A DNA stretch of 64,000 nucleotides from Bradyrhizobium sp. CCBAU 51627 (lineage in GTDB: Bacteria; Pseudomonadota; Alphaproteobacteria; Rhizobiales; Xanthobacteraceae). This document shows positions 60,940 through 64,000 of the stretch, piece by piece. The stretch covers positions 186,001 to 250,000 of the forward strand of contig NZ_LBJG01000024.1 of NCBI RefSeq assembly GCF_028128765.1, read 5' to 3'. The notes under the pieces are model-generated. The model worked only from the letters and a program-made list of their open reading frames with translations. It searched no databases and was not told the origin of the DNA. The position numbers and the translations under genes were made by a program. The first letter of the stretch is position 1; every line of letters begins with the position of its first letter.

Positions 60940-61629
60940 ATGGCTAAGATCATGAACCTTGACGGCACCGAGCAGCTCGACCTCACACGTGGCTCGGTCG
61001 AGCAGGCCTATGACCGCTGGGCGCCCGTCTACGATCTCGTGTTCGGCGGTGTGTTCGCCAAGGGCCGCGCGGCGGCGATCGCCGCCACCAACAAGATCGG
61101 TGGCCGCGTGCTCGAAGTCGGCGTCGGTACCGGCATCTCGCTGCCGCTCTATGCGCCAAACCTGCGCATCTTCGGCACCGACATTTCGGACGCGATGCTC
61201 GACAAGGCCCGCCGCCGCGTTCGCGAAGGCAATCTCAAGAACGTCGAGGGCCTCGCGGTGATGGACGCCGAGAAGCTCGAATTTCCCGACAATTCCTTCG
61301 ACGTCGTGATGGCGCAGTATGTCGTCACCGCCGTGCCGAATCCGGAGAAGGCGCTCGACGAATTCGCCCGCGTGCTGCGGCCGGGCGGCGAGCTGATCAT
61401 CCTCACCCGGGTCAGCGCCGACACCGGCATGCGCCGCTTCATCGAGCAGAAGCTGCAGCCGGTGGTGCGTCCGCTCGGCTTCCGTACCGCCGAGTTCGCC
61501 TGGTCGCGCTATGCCAAATGGCTCGCCGGCGCCAAGGGCATTGAGCTCGCCGAACGTCGCCTGATCCCGCCGCTCGGCCATTTCTCGCTGGTGCGCTTCC
61601 GCAAGGTCGAGATCGCCAAGGCGGCCTGA
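60940..61629 (+). CDS. pmtA: Phosphatidylethanolamine N-methyltransferase
   Basis: Protein of 229 residues of the SAM-dependent methyltransferase class. The SAM motif is VLEVGVGTGISLPLYAPNLR, with YDRWAPVYDLVFGGVFAKGR before it and LRPGGELIILTRV later. This matches the Rhodobacter/Bradyrhizobium type of PmtA, which methylates phosphatidylethanolamine to phosphatidylcholine at the membrane. Phosphatidylcholine is needed for symbiosis in Bradyrhizobium. It likely shares a transcript with the glycosyltransferase. Confidence 0.87.
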   Translation: MAKIMNLDGTEQLDLTRGSVEQAYDRWAPVYDLVFGGVFAKGRAAAIAATNKIGGRVLEVGVGTGISLPLYAPNLRIFGTDISDAMLDKARRRVREGNLKNVEGLAVMDAEKLEFPDNSFDVVMAQYVVTAVPNPEKALDEFARVLRPGGELIILTRVSADTGMRRFIEQKLQPVVRPLGFRTAEFAWSRYAKWLAGAKGIELAERRLIPPLGHFSLVRFRKVEIAKAA

Positions 61630-61781
61630 GCAGGGCTGCAAGAGCGTCGGCTCCGTCCGCCGCTCACGCGTTCGCGTGCGTCACCGCGTCGCTGCGCATC
61701 GTCACATGACAAAATGATGATGTCACACGGCGTACACCGAATCTCTGTAAATCCTGAACCCGAAGCATTTTGGGGGAGAGC

Positions 61782-62441
61782 ATGATCAAGAACTACCTCG
61801 AGCAGCTGCGGATCCAGCGCTGGGACGACCATCGCTACTATCACCACAGCCGCATCAATCAGAGCCTGCACTTCGTCAGCGCGCTGAGCTTCCTCTTTGC
61901 TTATGTCTGGCTGTTCGTCGATCCCATGATCTCGGCGCTGGTCGGCTGGCTGGTGTCGATGACCTCGCGCCAGGCCGGTCATTTCTTCTTCGAACCGCAC
62001 ACCTACGACCACATCAACCAGGCGACGCACGAGTACAAGGAAGAGATCAAGGTCGGCTACAACCTTCAGCGCAAGGTGGTGCTGATGGCGATCTGGGCAC
62101 TGTCGCCGCTGGTGTTGGTCGTCGATCCCACGCTGTTCGGCCTGTTCACGCCCTGGGCGAATGCCACCGACTTCGTGCGGCAGGTTGCCAAGATCTGGCT
62201 GGCGGTTGGCGGCGGCGGTCTGTTGTTCCGCACCGTGCACCTGTTCTTCATTCGCGACGTCGAGACCGGCCTCGTCTGGATGACCAAGATCCTGACCGAT
62301 CCGTTCCATGACCTGATGCTGTATCGTAGCGCGCCGCTGGCCCTGATGCGCGGCGAGCTGATGGACCCCGGCCTGCACCTCAATCCCGAGCATACGCTGG
62401 GCCTCATCTCGGAGCCCATGCTCGAAGAGCAGCACGCCTGA
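61782..62441 (+). CDS. Membrane protein, Mpo1/DUF962-like
   Basis: Protein of 219 residues with three or four membrane helices and many histidines: RWDDHRYYHHSRINQSLHFV near the start, then RQAGHFFFEPHTYDHINQAT. The arrangement (H..N..LHF and GHFFFE) recalls the Mpo1/DUF962 family, in which iron-bound histidines drive alpha-oxidation of 2-hydroxy fatty acids. That assignment is tentative. GGGGGAGAG precedes the ATG. It is the third gene on the same strand in this lipid-looking group. Confidence 0.75.
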   Translation: MIKNYLEQLRIQRWDDHRYYHHSRINQSLHFVSALSFLFAYVWLFVDPMISALVGWLVSMTSRQAGHFFFEPHTYDHINQATHEYKEEIKVGYNLQRKVVLMAIWALSPLVLVVDPTLFGLFTPWANATDFVRQVAKIWLAVGGGGLLFRTVHLFFIRDVETGLVWMTKILTDPFHDLMLYRSAPLALMRGELMDPGLHLNPEHTLGLISEPMLEEQHA

Positions 62442-62479
62442 TACGGCCGTCGTCCAGATCGCGAATGTCTATGGTTTAC

Positions 62480-62601
62480 GTCATGCCCGGGTTTGTCCCG
62501 GGCATCCACGTTTTGCAGCCGTTGCGCGGAAACGCGTGGATGGCCGGGCACGAGCGAACGGAAGCGACGCCGTCCTTCGGACGGCTATGCCCGGCCATGA
62601 C
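62480..62601. repeat. Palindromic repeat, family D
   Basis: Starts GTCATGCCCGGG and ends CCCGGCCATGAC; TCCGTCCTTCGGACGG-like inner hairpins and CACGTTTTGC/GCGTGG arms give several stems. It lies between the convergent genes at the window end. Confidence 0.7.
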
Positions 62602-62620
62602 AGCGTCGGAGAAACCAGCC

Positions 62621-63994
62621 TCAGCGCCCGAAGCGTTTGGCCAGCATCTCTTTCAAGATCTGCCGCTTGATGGTCTTGTTGGTGAGCGCACCGTCGTGCC
62701 ACCAGAAACCGTCGGCCTTCATCTTCTCGGCAGCGCGGACGAAGCGGTCGGCGACTTCAGTGAAGTCGGCGTCGGTGTAGTTGAGGCTGAAGATCAGCCG
62801 ACCAGTGCCGACCCAGCTCAGCGCCAAGCCTTCGGCACGCAGGTAATATTGCAGCATCCAATTGTAGCGCGACGGGATGGTGTATTTCACCGTCCAGATC
62901 GACGAGAAGTTGGCGAACTGCACCGGGAGCTTGGCGTCGGTCATCATCTTGTTGAGCTTTTCGACGCGGCCATTCCAGGTCGCATCCAGCCCGTCATAGA
63001 TGGCGCGGAAGTTCGGGCTGGCGAGCCGGCTCAAGAACTCGTCCATCGCTGTCATGACGTAGGGATGCGAGTTGAAGGTGCCGCGGGCGAAGCAGATGTC
63101 GGCGGGACGATCGTCGCGGAAGCGGCGCATCAGGTCCTTCTTGCCGCAGACCACGCCGACCGGCAAGCCGCCGGCAAGGCTCTTGCCGTAGGTCACCATG
63201 TCGGCCTTGACGCCAAAATATTCCTGGGCGCCGCCGGCGGCGAGGCGGAAGCCGACGAAGACCTCGTCGAAGATCAGCACGATGCCGCGCTGGTCGCAGA
63301 TCTCGCGCAGCTTCCTCAGCCATTCGGTGTAGGCCGCGCGATCGAAATTGCCGCCGCGCGAGCTGTCGACCAGCGAGGAATCGCCGGGCGCGTTGGCGTT
63401 CGGATGCAGGCCCTGCAGCGGATTGACCAGCACGCAGGCGATGTCCTTGCGCGTGCGGAGCACGTGCAGCGTCTTCTCCGACATTTCGGAGAGGGTGTAG
63501 GTCTCATGCGCAGGAATCGGATTGCCGACGCCGGGCTGCACGTCGCCCCACCAGCCGTGATAGGCACCGGCGAAACGGACGAGATGCGTCCGCTTGGTGT
63601 GGTAGCGCGCCAGCCGCACCGCCTGCATCACGGCCTCGGTGCCGGACATGTGGAACGAGACCTCGTCGAGACCCGAGATCTTGCAGAGCCGCTGCACATT
63701 CTCGAGGATAACAGGATGGTAGGGACCGAGCACGGGGCCGAGCGCATGCGCGCGCTTCTCGGAACCCTCGATGCACTCCTTGTAGAAGTCGTTGCCGAAG
63801 ATGTTGACGCCGTAGGAGCCTGTGAGGTCGTACGACGTGTTGCCGTCGACATCGGTCACGGTGACGCCGCTCGACGACTCCATGAAGGTCGAGGTACCAA
63901 GATGCTCGCGAACGAGGCGCGAGAACTGGAACGGTACGCGGTAGCTTTCGGTGAAGTTCAGGTCGGAGATCATCTCGGCCGCTTGCCTCGTCAT
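62621..63994 (-). CDS. Class III PLP aminotransferase (glutamate-1-semialdehyde aminomutase-like), possibly cut by window end
   Basis: At least 457 residues; the frame stays open to about the window edge, so the true start probably lies beyond it. Class III motifs are HMSGTEAVMQAVRLARYHTK, RFAGAYHGWWGDVQPG, the acid LIFDEVFVGFRLAAGG and the PLP lysine in MVTYGKSLAGGLPVG. The C-terminus carries KRQILKEMLAKRFGR. It transfers or shifts an amino group on a substrate that may be carrier- or lipid-linked. It is convergent with the membrane protein gene. Confidence 0.85.
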   Translation of the reverse strand: MTRQAAEMISDLNFTESYRVPFQFSRLVREHLGTSTFMESSSGVTVTDVDGNTSYDLTGSYGVNIFGNDFYKECIEGSEKRAHALGPVLGPYHPVILENVQRLCKISGLDEVSFHMSGTEAVMQAVRLARYHTKRTHLVRFAGAYHGWWGDVQPGVGNPIPAHETYTLSEMSEKTLHVLRTRKDIACVLVNPLQGLHPNANAPGDSSLVDSSRGGNFDRAAYTEWLRKLREICDQRGIVLIFDEVFVGFRLAAGGAQEYFGVKADMVTYGKSLAGGLPVGVVCGKKDLMRRFRDDRPADICFARGTFNSHPYVMTAMDEFLSRLASPNFRAIYDGLDATWNGRVEKLNKMMTDAKLPVQFANFSSIWTVKYTIPSRYNWMLQYYLRAEGLALSWVGTGRLIFSLNYTDADFTEVADRFVRAAEKMKADGFWWHDGALTNKTIKRQILKEMLAKRFGR

Positions 63995-64000
63995 CGCGCG

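Overview
The window looks like chromosomal DNA of a Bradyrhizobium-type alphaproteobacterium. The sequence is visibly G+C-rich with matching codon use. The gene set fits this group: an intracellular polyhydroxybutyrate depolymerase, a PmtA-type phospholipid methyltransferase, Irr-type iron boxes before bacterioferritin genes, a SAM-cyclase-ATPase-TPR protein and a FlbD-like DNA-binding domain. Several families of palindromic intergenic repeats also fit. No rRNA, tRNA, CRISPR array, prophage or intact insertion sequence was seen.

Layout. 0-11 kb: cyclase/ATPase, PHB depolymerase, glutathione transferase, AraC regulator, SMP-30 lactonase-like protein, GNAT, GMC oxidoreductase. 11-12.1 kb: a gene-free block with three palindromic repeats and a densely self-complementary element of about 460 bases. 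12-19.9 kb: MoxR ATPase and CoxE-like VWA protein, two sulfurtransferases, an L,D-transpeptidase, a hydroxyacid dehydrogenase. 20-29.8 kb: EttA, lytic transglycosylase, paired small exported proteins, the bfd-bfr iron-storage pair, a hydrolase with a decayed PPOX gene behind it, small regulators, and a collagen-like protein. 29.8-37.4 kb: a stand-alone FlbD-like DNA-binding domain, two SDRs, a J-domain protein, small exported proteins, a second GST and four long palindromes.

37.4-39.7 kb is the clearest accessory island. A ParD/ParE-like toxin-antitoxin pair sits between an intact mug gene and a duplicated, frameshifted mug fragment. It is followed by an A+T-richer gene for a membrane-anchored helical protein of unknown function. 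39.7-44.7 kb is the thiamine operon (TPP riboswitch-thiO-thiS-thiG-thiE-thiC), with palindromic repeats lodged between thiS and thiG and between thiE and thiC. 44.7-47.4 kb has a lytic transglycosylase, a zinc-ribbon protein, a PRC-barrel protein and two gene remnants (a histidine kinase and a branched-chain-type substrate-binding protein). 47.5-51.8 kb is a complete PotABCD-type ABC operon. 52-58.8 kb holds a DUF4403 protein, a propeller-like protein, a winged-helix regulator divergent from a DUF899 gene, a GNAT and a fumarase-superfamily lyase. 58.9-64 kb holds a second L,D-transpeptidase and a possible lipid-related group: glycosyltransferase, PmtA, an Mpo1-like membrane protein and a class III aminotransferase that runs off the end.

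The best candidates for something not yet described are the structured element at 11.3-11.76 kb, the mug/toxin-antitoxin duplication with its neighbouring membrane protein, and the 59.8-64 kb group. All assignments come from reading motifs; no database search was possible.
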